Shown here one piece after another: positions 35,138-47,764 of a stretch of DNA of 64,000 bases (the stretch's first letter is position 1; every line of letters starts with the position of its first letter). A program made the position numbers and the translations under genes. Under the pieces are notes generated by a model. That model saw nothing but the letters and a program-made list of their open reading frames with translations. It was not told where the DNA came from and did no database searches. Source of the DNA: Anisodus tanguticus (Eukaryota; Streptophyta; Magnoliopsida; Solanales; Solanaceae). The stretch is taken from assembly GCA_034509755.1 (NCBI GenBank), contig CM067561.1:6514646-6578645 (forward strand), in the 5' to 3' direction.

Positions 35138-35386
35138 TGTAAGATTGGAATAATTTTCCTTTGAGATTCCTTTCATTAATCACAATATATATAGTTGTAC
35201 AGAGGTTGATTCCTAATACAATAAGAATCCTAACTTACCTTAAATGGTTGATTCCTAATACAATAAGAATCCTAACTTACCTTAAATGGTTGATTCCTAA
35301 TACAATAAGAATCCTAAGTTACCTTAAATATACATCTATCATAATTATAAAATATACTGTGAATATTCGGAGAATACTCGCTAATA
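35138..35386 (-). repeat. Copia B 5' LTR with tandem triplication
   Basis: 249 bp. It contains three head-to-tail copies of a 42-bp unit (35204-35329; unit begins ggttgattcctaatacaata). The other LTR has one copy, which together with an 11-bp insertion explains the length difference. Confidence 0.88.
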
Positions 35387-35399
35387 ATAGCTTCTTCAT

Positions 35400-36344
35400 C
35401 ATCTCAAAATATCAATACACATGAATCATCATAAACGCAAACTTCACAGTCTTGAAATACATGAAGCATAAAGATTCCATATCTTTAATCATCATAGCTA
35501 ATTTCATGACTTGTAAAGGTTTATTACATGAACTTTAGAAATGAGAAAATCTAGTTTTTGTAACGATATGTCCGGTCGTTTTGAGTATTAGAGATCTATT
35601 TCCCAAATAAGACTTCCTTTAGGTTAAACACGCATATTATGACTTGCGGGGATGGTTTAAATGGTTCCCGAGGCAATCGAGTGAGTATTAGAGAAGAAAA
35701 TTTAAAATCTAAAGTTCTTAAGTGAAATAAGAAAAGGGTTGAGCAAAGTCAGCATCCGAGGTTAACAAACTCGGATTCTAGTTTTAAAATTTCTATTAGG
35801 TCTGAAATGTGATTTATGACTTAGTTGGATTGTTTGGATGAATCCTGAGGGGCTCCAGAGTGATTCGGACACTTGAGACTAGTTAAGTTTAAGAATTTGA
35901 GTTGACCACGGTTAAATATGTGACTAGACAATATCTATAAGTGTTTTGAGCGTTCGAACATGTTCTATATGATTATTTTAGACTTGTCTGTAAGTTTTGA
36001 ATATATTTGGATGAGTTCAAATGGGTTTGATAGTGTTGTGATCATATTTGATGTTTGGATGTCGTTTTAAGCATAACAGTACCACATTAAGCAAATTAGT
36101 TCTAAATTATATTTTGATTGAACCATTAGATCCGTATCGTGACTTCGCAACCATAACAACAAAAATCGTCAAATTTTGAGGTCATTTAAGGAAGTTATGG
36201 TCTTTTAGCGCAAATGGTTGTTGTTAAGTTTTGGTTATCTAGTGCATTCCCAAATACAAAAGATTATTCGCAAATGAGAGGTTGGCAAATGTAAACATAT
36301 TGTGGAAAATGTGAAGTGATCACAATTTTGAAGGGAGTGATCAT
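35400..36344 (+). repeat. Tekay/Del-like LTR relic and spacer
   Basis: From about 35640 the sequence opens with gacttgcggggatggtttaa, matching the phrase at 19087, and then runs as diverged LTR-like DNA. No coding sequence. It ends where the Ogre LTR begins. Confidence 0.4.
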
Positions 36345-37445
36345 TGTTGACACCTAATTTTTATTCTCCAATAATTTTACTTAATTATCCAAAGTTCCCG
36401 AGTCACAGACGGAGTAGAATATATTTTTTACGAGATGAAAATGATTTTACAAAATTATTAAAGAGATATTTTGTCACTCTATTCGATAATATATCATCTG
36501 ATATGTGTATTGTATATCATATATTATTTTTATCTTTATTTTGACAATTAATTGTATTTTTTCAAAGTTAAAGTCAAGATAATTGCACAAATCGTCTAAA
36601 TTCGCAATTAAAAGAATGATGAATATTTTATTCCATCAAAATTGAAAAAATATTTAATTAAGTAGGATAATTAAATTGTGTCTCGGTTCTAAGTCATTTT
36701 CGTTTAAGAAAAAATGATTTTTGATTGACTTTAAGATTTGTCAAATTTTAGCTTAAATGGAAGCTATTAATTCAATTCAGTTACAATTGAAATTATTTCG
36801 ATCATTTGTTAATTTAAAACGGAGCCACATTAGCAAAATATCATATCTTTTTAAAGAAAGTGACTTGGGCCTCTTCTTCCTTTGTTTAAATGACTGAGCC
36901 CAAACCAAAATGGCCCAAGAGCCGGCCCAGCACTCCTCTTATGCGTACACCCTTAACAGTTAACTCTTGTCTCATTTGTCACGATTTGGGTAGGGAGAAA
37001 ACCCTAACAGCGCTTTGCCAAGATCGTTTTGGGCTCTTGCCCTTATCTCACAGGGACTACCACAGAACCACCACCCCCTACCACGGTGAGGTTGCCCCTC
37101 TCTCTTGCTTTTTCTGTTACGATTTTATGAGTTCTTGTCTCATTTGATTTCATACTTGACGATTTGATTGGTTGAGAACTTATTGGATGGGATTTTCCCC
37201 TCAATTTTGTTCTTCCACATCGGTCCAATCTGAAAACCTAGGTTTAAAGGGTCTCTATAAATTGAGACTCACCCTCTCATTGTTCATCGGGGGTCGGTCG
37301 GCGATTTTGAGTTTGGAACTTATTTTTTGACGAGTTTAACCTAATCGCTAATCTTACGGATATATTTTGATTGATTTGGGTTCCGAGCCCTTTGGTGGAA
37401 CCCTAAGTGTTAATTTAGGTCTCTCAGTTTTAAAAACTTTCCCTT

Positions 37446-37474
37446 TTGTGTGTGTGTGGGGTGGGGGGGGGGGG
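37446..37474 (+). repeat. (TG)n/poly-G microsatellite
   Basis: TG repeat followed by GGGG-T-G12, similar in type to the one at 6876-6908. Confidence 0.85.
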
Positions 37475-38782
37475 CAATCGAGTGGAGGAGTTCAAGATTC
37501 AAGCCCCAAATTCGATTCGGCTGCCACTACAAGAGGTAATCCTTAATCCTTTTATTTTGTTTTAGTTAGTTTCGTTAATTTTAGCTAATATATGGCATTA
37601 TAGTGTGTTATGTGTTATTTACGAAGTTCTATGGCTGTTCATATGATTATTAGTATGTTTAGTTAGCTATTCCACTATTTATGTGTACTAGATGGCCTTC
37701 TAGTTTAGTTAAAAGCATGATTATAGGTTTAATTCAAATAAATGTAACATATCTATGATTAAGGAGTAGTTTAAAAACCTGTTAATCTGGAGAACATGAC
37801 TTTTTGGCCTAAGTATGCATATGGGTGTAATCTAGTGTGATGAGGGGGTCATTATGGGTTTGTTTGAGACCTGGTACTTGTTTGAAAAGCATGTAATAAC
37901 TAGTGTAGCACATCATGGTATATTATGTGTAATTTAGAGTATGTAGGTTGTAATAGACTGTTTGTAATCATGTTAAGTTCTTAAAAATCACGTTTAACTA
38001 ACTTAATAACACATCATACTTACTAGATCATTTTAAAATCAGTTAAAACCTAAAAATGAATCAAGTGTATGACATGGTAGCTTATTCATGTTGGTCTGAA
38101 ATGTTGTTTGAACTAGTATGATTGACAGGATGTCCAGTGAACCATATGGGAACTTGTTGGTTGTGTATAGGATGTTTTTGATGAATAATGTGTAGTTGGA
38201 ATCTATTTAGCTAGCATGTAAACTATTCTTACTTAAAATGATGCTAATGTGGTGGTGTGGAAGCTTGTTTAACTGGATTAATATATTTAAATTGATCACT
38301 GTGTTGGTTTGAAATTTGTTTAGTCATGTATAGACTATTTTGGTTGATAAAATACCTAGTATGGTTAGCTTGGAGTTTGTTCTAACTGTCTATGAGTTGC
38401 TTAGCTTAATGTGATGATTGATGTGAAAATGGCTCGACTGTTTGCAAGTTGCTTTAACCATAGCATCCGCTTAAAGCATGAGTCAGTAGTTAAGAAAGAG
38501 TCACAATTAATTTATAAGCACATCATGTCTTTGTGTTATCTGAATGTTGGCTTAGAATCTAAGTAGTAGTTTAAATGAGCTATTGTTTGGATTAATTCAT
38601 CTGCCTCTAAAGAAGGGTATCTAGTGCTTAGGAGTTCATGCCAAAATCATAGGACCTCTGAAATGGTTTTAAAAGGGAATAAAGGATCTTGTCTTGACAT
38701 TGTGTGTGAACCTGATCTTTGTCATGCATGTCTATCATATTTAAAAAAGAAGTGAGCTTAATAGGACATAAAAATAGTTTTT

Positions 38783-38890
38783 AATATGACTTAGAGGAGG
38801 CTTTAGGTTAATATGACTTAGAGGAGGCTTTAGGTTAATATGACTTAGAGGAGGCTTTAGGTTAATATGACTTAGAGGAGGCTTTAGGTT
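38783..38890 (+). repeat. 27-bp tandem repeat, four copies
   Basis: Four apparently perfect copies of a 27-bp unit beginning aatatgacttagaggaggct, within the Ogre LTR. The perfect identity implies recent expansion. Confidence 0.93.
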
Positions 38891-40900
38891 CAAGACATGG
38901 TTTAAAGGGATAACTTAATCACCAGATTGTTTGGTACTCTTGAAAGCCATATAAGGAGTGTCAAGTTGGGTTTGAGCTTGGATAGGGTCTAAACGGATAA
39001 ATTCTTGTCAAATATTTGGTGTGTGCGCCTGAATTTTGTTCCTTCACATAAGCATGAATTTGTTTGCGTTGGTTTGAAAAGAATGTTGTATCTGTGTATC
39101 CATGGTGATCTTGTTTGTGTAACCTGAACCTTGTGTGGCTCAAGACATGAGTCATGCCTCCTTGTGCCATTTTTGGTGCTAGAACAGAATCCATATAAAT
39201 TAAATATGACTTGGATCCTAGTGTCACAAAAGTTTTAGGTTCAAATCTTGTTTCTTCTTGACTAACCTTAGATGTTGTTTGTTCCAAAATATGATGTAAT
39301 GTTCAAAGCTTACTTGATTATGACTAAGGTCTGATGTAACTGCTTGAAGTTAGGATAAGCCGCATCTTCGTCACTTAGACTCTATAGCCATGAACATGCT
39401 TAGCTAATTGGTAGAACAAGACTGTTGGAGTATACATGGGTCTGTTTGTGTCCAAAAGATTGGTACACACATCCTATATATATCATTTGTATAACTGGTA
39501 TACTTAAGTATATCAGGTGTATAATTTATGTATATCTGGTGTATCAATCACATTTTGCCATATTATGAACATCTGTTGGGTCTAGCCCATTTTCTGCTAT
39601 CTACCTTTGCCTTCTTCGCACGCCCCAACTGCTTGCTTCTTCCTTTCATTGCTCGTTGCTACTGGTTTGGGCTGATTAAAGTATCTCGAATTTAGTTTCA
39701 TTTGTTATGGGCCGTTTGTGCATTTTGATTCTTATTTGTATATGATGGGTTTGGGTGCTTTCTAACTGGGCTTCTCCTTTTTCCTTCCTCTTTGCTTCTG
39801 CCGATTCATGACAAGACGGCCCCTGTGGGCCTGTCACCTTCTCCAGCCAGTAGGGCCAAGGCCCAACTATTCACTCTTGATCTAGTCCGCACGATAGTAG
39901 CTGCACATGAAGGCCCATCTATGGGTGAAAATAGTCAACTGATGGGCTTAGGTAGGCCCACCAGCCTAAACTCAAATCTCTTTCAATTTCTTATATATAT
40001 TGTGTGTATATTTGTAAACAAAAACATACCTTGTATTATTGGAACCTTTGTAGTTACGAACATAGGATAGGCCAACGATACGTACATCGTTTAGTTAGGA
40101 TCGCCACAAATGAGTTTCTAAATTCGGTTAATTTCTGATCTGAAAAAGAGACTTTTTTGTATGATTTAAAATCTGGAATTACGAAGTGAATTTTCATATT
40201 ATGGATAAAGGCTACGTTGGATTTTTAACTCATGACTTGGATCATTTTGAACACTAAAATGGACTGAAAAAACATGAAAGAGGCTGCATCCATTTTTGAT
40301 AAATCTAGACTGAAATAGGACTTTTAAAGATAAGTTGATTTCTGAAAAATTGGCCAAGGATATTTTGGTTTATATTTGGCTGAACTAAACATTTCCATAA
40401 GCTGAGCCCAACTCAAATGAATTTAAAGGACTTAAAGACCATCTTGGACTTGAATTCTGCTCAAGTTAATTTTTGGGTGTTTTTAGTTTGAAAATAAGTT
40501 GACTAATTTACCCCTGTGCAAACTATTTTGGCGGAAGTTTAAACTCTTTTGTTTTCAAAAAACCTTTTGAGTTTTGAATAAATTAATGACAAGGATGTTG
40601 TGGATTTTTAAACATTAAACAATTCAAACCATTTAAGCATGTTATAGAGCCTGAATGTCAATGTATTCTACGGATCCTTAATATTATGTGTCTAATAACT
40701 TCTCTTGGAGATCATCAGAATTCTTACCTTCACTCTGGTTTAGATAAGATTTTTCAACATTTTGAATAAACTCTTTTAACTTGGTTTTCCTAATTTACCT
40801 ATATATTAGGTGGCGATTCTAAAATTAATTATCTGACTTCGGTCAGTAATCACAACCTCTTAGTAGCTTTTATGCCTTCGCGTAAAACTGAACCGTAACA

Positions 40901-40921
40901 GATGGAGACTCTGTTGGAGAT
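40901..40921 (+). other. Putative Ogre primer-binding site
   Basis: Directly after the LTR end, TGGAGACTCTGTTGGAGA resembles the TGGCGACTC-type primer site seen behind Ogre/Tat LTRs, with several mutations. Confidence 0.5.
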
Positions 40922-41639
40922 AAACCTACGTGCTAACCATAAGGGTTCCAATATAACATGCTTTTAAATGATATGAATTTCTTATGTGTTTAAATACCCG
41001 CAATTATAACTATCGTCATGCATTCATCTTCTGCTAAATGGCATGCGCACACACACTTGCATCAGTGTACAAAGATGATTATGCGGATTTCACAATCATC
41101 CTGCAGTATAAAATCAAAAACCTATTCTTGGAATAGTTAAAAACGGAGTTGGTTCGCAGTCGTCCAACAGTCGACAACGGTTCACCCTGAGTAGTCCGCT
41201 CGGGTCCCTTAAGTCATTTGCTAAACCACTCTAGTACAACTAGGATAGAGCAAAGCCAAATTCCTACTGAACTAGAGTATACTTGACCTGGACAGGTTCG
41301 GGTATGTCAGACCTACCTAGACCTATTAGGTTGACCACATCGTGTCTTGACGATCTATGACCCGACGACACCATATCCAACTACTTGCTATGTGGAAGCA
41401 TTAAATGTGCCTTATGTGATAAACCATTGTCCTGTGGAGGGGAAAAACTAATTGTATTGTGTTTTGTAGATGCATATCAATCTTGAATTCAACATGGTTA
41501 TCGACGCACCTAAGATGCTGAGTGTTTGATGATTGTGGATAGATGTCGCGCAAAAGAAAGAAGTAGCGGACTATCTAGGACACCTACCTTCCCTCATAAC
41601 CATAAATGAAAATAAGGAACTTTTAGAGGTCCTTACCGG

Positions 41640-42960
41640 GTACTGGTATTGTGATTGAATGATATTTAGGTTTGAAGACTTAGAGATGACCCCGACCCTA
41701 GAAGAAATTCGAGATTGTATAGACAGTGCAGGGACTTGTATGAGGCGGAGGAAGAAACCCGACCAGAACCTTCTAGTACCCCATAAGCCAACTCCCGAGG
41801 AGATCATGAGGTTCCTATCCCTAGCTAGCGTCGATTGGATATTAACCCAACTGTAGCCTTTAGGGATCTCTACAATCATTTCGGGTCTAGACAAGGGTAC
41901 ATAGAGCACTCCATAGAGTTCAGATCCTACACCAGTTGGGAAGCCAGCTGACCTCTAGCCTTTGTTATATACCTTCTAGGAACCATGGTATTTCCCAAAG
42001 ACCGACACCAAGCCATAGATATCAGGGCCATTTTCGTCACCCATGCTATCTTTCATAGCATAACCTCAACGGGAAAACCAAGTACTATGACCTAGTCCCA
42101 ATCATCTTGTCCGACATATACTGAGCCTTAGGCCAATGTCGAAACCTACATAGGTACTTCTAAGGGTGTAATCTCTTAGTACAATGGTGGATCATTATGC
42201 ACCTTCACAAAATTGAGGTTTCTATCATACCGAGACCCAATACATAGCGAAGATAACCTCAAAGTCACTTACCCAAATTTCGGGAACATAATCAAAGAGG
42301 GGTGAGCTTTTATCTTTTCTCGGCTCCGAGAGGACAATATCCAGTGGAGATTTCCCGACTTCATATCCGAGACCATAGTTATGAGAGGTAGAAAATGCCA
42401 TTTCCTGCCATTTATGGGGATCCGGGGAATCTGACTATATGTACTTATTAGGGACCTAAGACAGTTTGGAATGAGACATATAATACCCCAAGTAGGGAAC
42501 ATGAGGGAGTACGTGGTCGACTACAAAAGAGACATGATCGAAAGGGTTGCTGATACCATCCAAAGTGGAATGGTCGAATCAAGTGGGGTCCAGAGACCCT
42601 AGCTAAGGATGTCTTCCGCCCAGGTTGTGATAAGGACTACATAGACTAGTTGAGCGCACACTTGTAGGGTGCCCTCACATTGAGGCACGACCACTATCAG
42701 TCCAGAAACCACCGGGATTTAAAGGCCAAGATCAAGGCACGCCGCATTCAGAGACATGCTGATGATCGAGATGCCAGTACCTGGAGAAGATAGAGCATGA
42801 CCAGACCGTTATCGCCAACCTGACCAAGGAATTAGACTTCACTCACGAGTGTCTAGAGGACTTAGACACTCTCATGAGAAGAGACATTGACGACACTACA
42901 CCCATGACCTTCACAAAATAAGATTATTGGGTTGACTCACTGTTGATGTATGCTCATCTC
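41640..42960 (+). pseudogene. Ogre ORF1 remnant (DUF7745/PMD-like)
   Basis: Extra ORF upstream of gag. The open part 41659-41856 reads IFRFEDLEMTPTLEEIRDCI and NLLVPHKPTPEEIMRFLSLA. After frame changes it continues FRDLYNHFGSR, FPKDRHQAIDIRAIFVTHAI and further degenerate blocks to about 42900. The order fits the plant DUF7745 (aminotransferase-like mobile-domain) family often found in Tat/Ogre ORF1. Function is unknown. A minus-strand homologue lies at 20753-21545. Confidence 0.65.
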
Positions 42961-43369
42961 TGGATTCAGACCGCCCTTCGAAGGTCCAAGAGAGCTTGGA
43001 CAGATAGAGCTTCATCATTCGCCATTGGAGGCAACTTCTTTAGACTTTACTGCTTTATTCATCTTTTGTTATCCCACTAGGGAAAACATATTATTAATTA
43101 AATAATTATGGGGCAATTATTTTAATCAACATTTGGTACAATTATGCTTCAAACGATTAGAAATCCTTGGAGTAACGAGATTTAGGAATGCGAATATTAT
43201 AATTGCTTATGTGCTTTTGTGATATAAATTGCTCATGTGTTTTCATGTGTTCCGTCTGAACTCTTGATTGGTCCTACATTCCGGACACCAACCCAAAATA
43301 AAAACATAAGAAAATAACTAAGCTAAATTTGTACCTCCTCTTAAAGGTTGATTTGCTACTAGTGCCACG

Positions 43370-46300
43370 ACACCAGTCGTCATTTTGGTCAGCGACGAAG
43401 AGACTGCGGAGTCGTTTAGGACAAAAATCCACAAAGTTGATGCAAGGATTGACTTGGCCAGAGCCAAGATGAAAGAGGTTGATGAAATCCTAGAGTTTGT
43501 GGGAAACCTCCCGAAAGAGTCCCCCGACGGAAAATGTCAACACCGAAACCTCTCTGAAGAGGTCAAGAAAATGGTCAACGACTACGTCCCTCTGTCAGGT
43601 TTGCCTGAGAATGATCCAATACAGTATGGGGAATCGAGCGGGGTACCTAACAGAGTCACCCCAACTCTTAATGAAACTGCTAACCACTACAGGACGCCAC
43701 AAGGGCCTCTCCTTACATCATCTCCGATGGTGGGCTATTGCCCTCAAAGCTCGTGGTTCACTTTTAAGAGTTACACCCAGGGATGTGCGAAACATTGAGG
43801 TCTATGATGGAATGAAAGTCGTCGGATTGACATATGCTAGCTCTGACGTCCTCCCAACTTATGCATCCCTCTTTACTCACAAGATATGTTTATTCCATAG
43901 GAATCATCTTGGCCACGTCATAGATGAGTGCATGGCCTCCAAGAGAAGAACTATCAGTCTGATCGACAAAAAAGTCATTCGTAACCTGTGGGGCCCATAA
44001 TTCTTACTGGTCTACGACCACATCATGCCTGGTGAAGGATTCACCACATAGACTTAATTATGGCATTACGACTTCACTTCTTTTGAAGATTCGTACGTAG
44101 ACATCTTTTCTATATTAGCTCGCACTGAAAAGGTTCAACCAATCGGATCCACCTGGAAACCCTCTGCCAGCAATTCGAGGATGAAGATTTGCTTATACCA
44201 TTTAGGGGCACCGGAGCACGACATCGAAGAATATGAAGCTTTCAAGTTTGAGCTAGAATATCTCATCAAAACCGATCAGATTTGGCTCGTGATACACGAC
44301 CGTTTCTAGGAAAGGCGCTAGAAAAATGCTCGGTCATAAGACGACGACCCGCCATGACTTTAAGGAGAAGTCATTTTTTGGGTAGTTTAGGTGTCCCCTT
44401 TTTTCTTTCAATCAAATGGTATCCCCTTCCTTTTTTTGTAAATGAAACTACGTCTCACCTGATGTCCCAGTGAGGGGTACGTAGGAAGCCTATATCGGGC
44501 CTAGTCTGGGTAAGATTCGGGTAGAAGAAATTAAGATTAATTTCTATGTAATCCGAACTACTTAAGGGCCTGATTTCCCGTAGAGGGATACGTATAAAGT
44601 CTACATAAGACTCGACCCCTATATAATATAAAAATAATCCCCCCTAATTATAAGAAAGTTTTGGTTCAAATGACATCGTGGTAGCAAATCGACCATAGAC
44701 CTTCAAACCGAAACCCTAAAAATAAAAAATGGCCAAGATGACCAAAATACACCGGAATGGAAAATTAATCAAGAGTTAGGATCGAGTACATTAGTCTATG
44801 TGCTTTATTTGCAACTTGTATGTGATATCTTGCATTATTATTCTTACCTAACGTACTAACGTCATTTGCCTTTGAGTTATTCTTTTCTTATAGAAAGGTT
44901 GATTTGTGTTGCGACACACTGGTATACTTCACCAGATCAAAAGCCGTAGCAGTATCCCTAAATCAACAGAATTAAGGAAAAATGGCGGGTACTCCCGAAG
45001 AGGCACGTAACAAGGATGTCCTAACTATCGTGGACGTTGTACCTAAGTATCTTTAGAATGTCTCACACACCGAGGATGTGATCAACTTGCTACTTAGGAA
45101 AATTGCAGACCTACAAGAGTAGGTCTCAAAGAACGAAGCCATCAATGCTGCTAGAGAGGCAACTTCTGATGAGGCAAGAATGCCTCCACCGCCTTTTCCA
45201 TCACTGAACTCACCCGCACCCGAACACTTCCTAAATACCCATGCTGGTACCTTGTACCAAACCCCACCTCCAACAAATGCCACCCACATAGTCGGGACCT
45301 TCCATTATGTACCTTCTTTTCATGCACCGCCTACTTATGCTGACCCAACCAACACCAAAACATTGCTACCCACACAACACCCAGAGCTGCTGGCACTTCC
45401 AAACGTCGCCCATCACACCCCACAATATCCTTTCACACTCCAATTACTTCCATTGACTCTTCATTGGAACTTGATCACTACGAATAGATGGAAAAGGCGT
45501 GGAGGTCCGAAGAGGACCGAAGAGATAAAAAAAATAGAACAGAAAATGATAGATCTATTCGAGAAATCCAACAAAGGCTCTAAAAAAGCAACGGGCCTAA
45601 GATATGATGACTTGTGCATGCATCCAGACTTGGACTTGCCTGAGGGATTCAAAGTGCCCAAGTTCGAACTCTTCAACGGGATAGGGAATCCCAAGGCTTA
45701 TCTAAGAGCATACTGATAATGAGGTTGTTCAGCCAAAGCCTCAAAGGATAGGCGTCAAAGTGGTTCTCAACTCAAGACATCCGTCGTTGGGACTCCTAGG
45801 AGGAAATGGCAGGGGCCTTCATGGATAGATTCTACTTTAACGTGGAAACTCTGCCCGATCGCTACTAATTATAAAAGATCAAACAAAAGTCTACTGAAAC
45901 CTACCGCGAGTATGTGAGTAGATGGAGGGCCAAAGCTGCCCGAGTATAGCCTCCGATGAGCGAGGAAGAATTGGTTTCAGTCTTCATCTAATCATAAGAA
46001 TTGGACTATTATGACCGTATGCTGGCTATGGCCGGGAGGCTATTCTCAAAACTAGTCAAGATGGGATAGGCGACAGAAGACGACCTCAAAACTGGGAAGA
46101 TCGTCAGTATCACCAACAAAGCTGGTCTAACAAGCACGTGGCAAACGTTTCTCACACCCTAGCCCAAGGAGTCGCAGAAAAGAAGGATCACAATCATCTT
46201 TCGATATATACCAATCTCCTGCCCCAAGCAACTATATATCATCCTCATACAGTCTTGTGCCAATATACTTCGCACAACCCAATTACCAAATATCGGCTCC

Positions 46301-46700
46301 ATCCTATCAAGCTCCACATCCAAATTACCAAACAACAATACCCATTTACCAAGCTCAATCACCAAATTACCAAGCTCTCGCACCCGCTTATCAAGCACCC
46401 CAAAACCATCAAAATCATTGTAATCAGCCGCCTCCGGCTACCTATGACTTGCCATTCCCAAACTTTGAAAAAAAGCCTCCTCGAATGTTCACTCCACTTC
46501 CCAAAACCCGAACAAGTTTGTTCACAAAATTAAACGATGTTGGTATCATCCAAATCATGCTGCCAAAGCCCGCTAAACCTGGAATCCACTTATACAGAGC
46601 CGATCAAACTTGTACTTACCATTCCGGAAGGAATAGGCACACTATAGAATATTGCATCAATATAAAGCATAAGTTACAAGATTTAATCGGCAAATGAGAA
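43370..46700 (+). pseudogene. Ogre/Tat gag remnant
   Basis: Gag in several frames with stops. The start region 43385-43798 is rich in charged residues (VDARIDLARAKMKEVDEI). A second open part, 45180-45716, has a proline-rich stretch and then the conserved gag entry (TEEIKKIEQKMIDLFEKS, GLRYDDLCMHPDLDLPEGFK, VPKFELFNGIGNPKAYLRAY). A tail at 46257-46697 has YQ(A/T)P repeats followed by C-x-Y-H-S-G-R-N-x-H-T (HLYRADQTCTYHSGRNRHTI), the degenerate zinc-binding-like CxxH end of Tat gag. Confidence 0.7.
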
Positions 46701-47212
46701 ATCGTCTTGGAGGCCACAACGCCAAACGTGAACACAAATCCTCTCCCCAACCATAATCCTATTCATATACACATGATTGAGTGAGAGGAAGATTAGGTTG
46801 TTTGCCAACCATTGTCCCAAGAATCTGTTGAAAGCTTAGAGCAAACAATCGCCTCTCTTACTCTGCAATAGCGACCACAATTCAAAGTGCTAATCCCAGC
46901 CCCAAAGAAATCATTCGTGGTCCAAGTTCCACAAGAATTAATTCCAACTCCAAGAATAGATACGTCGTCCAAGTGGTCGTGGCTCAGGGAATGACAAGAT
47001 TGAGAAGATGTTATACTCCCGAATAGTTGGCGTAGGGAGTGCCCTGTAAAGAAGCAAATCAAAGGAGGCCCATCACCGAAAGGGAGGTCGAGGACTTTTG
47101 GCGCAGGATGCAACTAAAATAATATTCTATTATCGAACACTTGCAAAAAATGTCGGCTCGAATATCAACAATGGCGTTGCTCTTGAGTTCATCATAACAT
47201 CGTCAAGCCTTA

Positions 47213-47764
47213 ATGAAAGTGTTGGACGAAGCCCATGTCCTTGTAGGTACAAGCAGCGAAAAATTAGCCGACATGGTAGGTCATGTCATTGGGGCCCATC
47301 AAATTTCATTCACTCATGATGAACTTCCAAGGGAAGGAACGACCCATAATAAGGCTTTTTACATCACCATCAAATGTATAAACAATGTCATCTCTCGGGT
47401 ATTTGTCGTCAATGGAGCTGGTCTCAACATATGCCTCGAGTCCACTTTGAAGCAGCTGATATATGACATTGGGAAGATACACCAGAGTCGTACCAATGTA
47501 AGAGCGTTTGATGGAGCGCAACGTGACCTCCTTGGCGAGGTAGACCTTAACATACAAATGGGACCCACCGAATTCACCATTGAGTTTCAGGTTATGGCTA
47601 TCAGTGCTAATTACAACCTAATATTGGGAAAGATTTGGATACACATGGCCGGAGCAGTGTCCTTATCTCTCCACCAATTACTAAAAATTGTATGGGAAGA
47701 TCATGCAGTGGTAATCCACACGAAGAGGGTAGCATTCATAACTACCCCAACAACTACATACTAG
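47213..47764 (+). pseudogene. Ogre/Tat aspartic protease region
   Basis: A 183-codon open frame, VLDEAHVLVGTSSEKLADMV through FVVNGAGLNICLESTLKQLI to NLILGKIWIHMAGAVS. The position and flanking words match the Tat/Ogre protease (usually (V/L)DNGSxxN). Here the catalytic aspartate position reads V in FVVNGAG, so it looks inactive. It lies between gag and RT. Confidence 0.7.

Larger units (their letters stand above)
30578..35386 (-). mobile_element. Complete but mutated Copia element B with TA...CA LTR ends
   Basis: 4.8-kb minus-oriented element. The LTRs are 30578-30733 (156 bp) and 35138-35386 (249 bp), with target duplication ATAGC on both sides (30573-30577 and 35387-35391). The primer site TGGTATCAAGATCC abuts the right LTR, and a polypurine tract (GAGGGGGAG on the element strand) abuts the left LTR. 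Both LTRs start TA and end CA on the element strand, a known but rare non-canonical Copia terminus. The coding order gag-protease-integrase-RT-RNase H is typical of Copia. Frameshifts and stops make it non-autonomous. Confidence 0.9.
36345..40900 (+). repeat. Ogre/Tat 5' LTR
   Basis: It starts TGTTGACACCTAATTTTTAT and ends gaaccgtaaca (TG...CA), 4556 bp. TATAAATT lies at 37256-37263, a plausible retroelement promoter. It contains a (TG)n(G)n tract (37446-37474), a 27-bp tandem array and a segment duplicated at 50474-51534. ORFs inside it (for example 39792-40070) show no family features. Confidence 0.8.

Noticed and set aside
39792..40070. 92-aa plus-strand ORF as a host gene
   Set aside because: Lies within the Ogre LTR, has no recognisable domain, and ends in AT-rich low-complexity sequence.
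41571..41909. Minus-strand 112-aa ORF
   Set aside because: Antisense shadow of the better supported plus-strand ORF1 (DUF7745-like).
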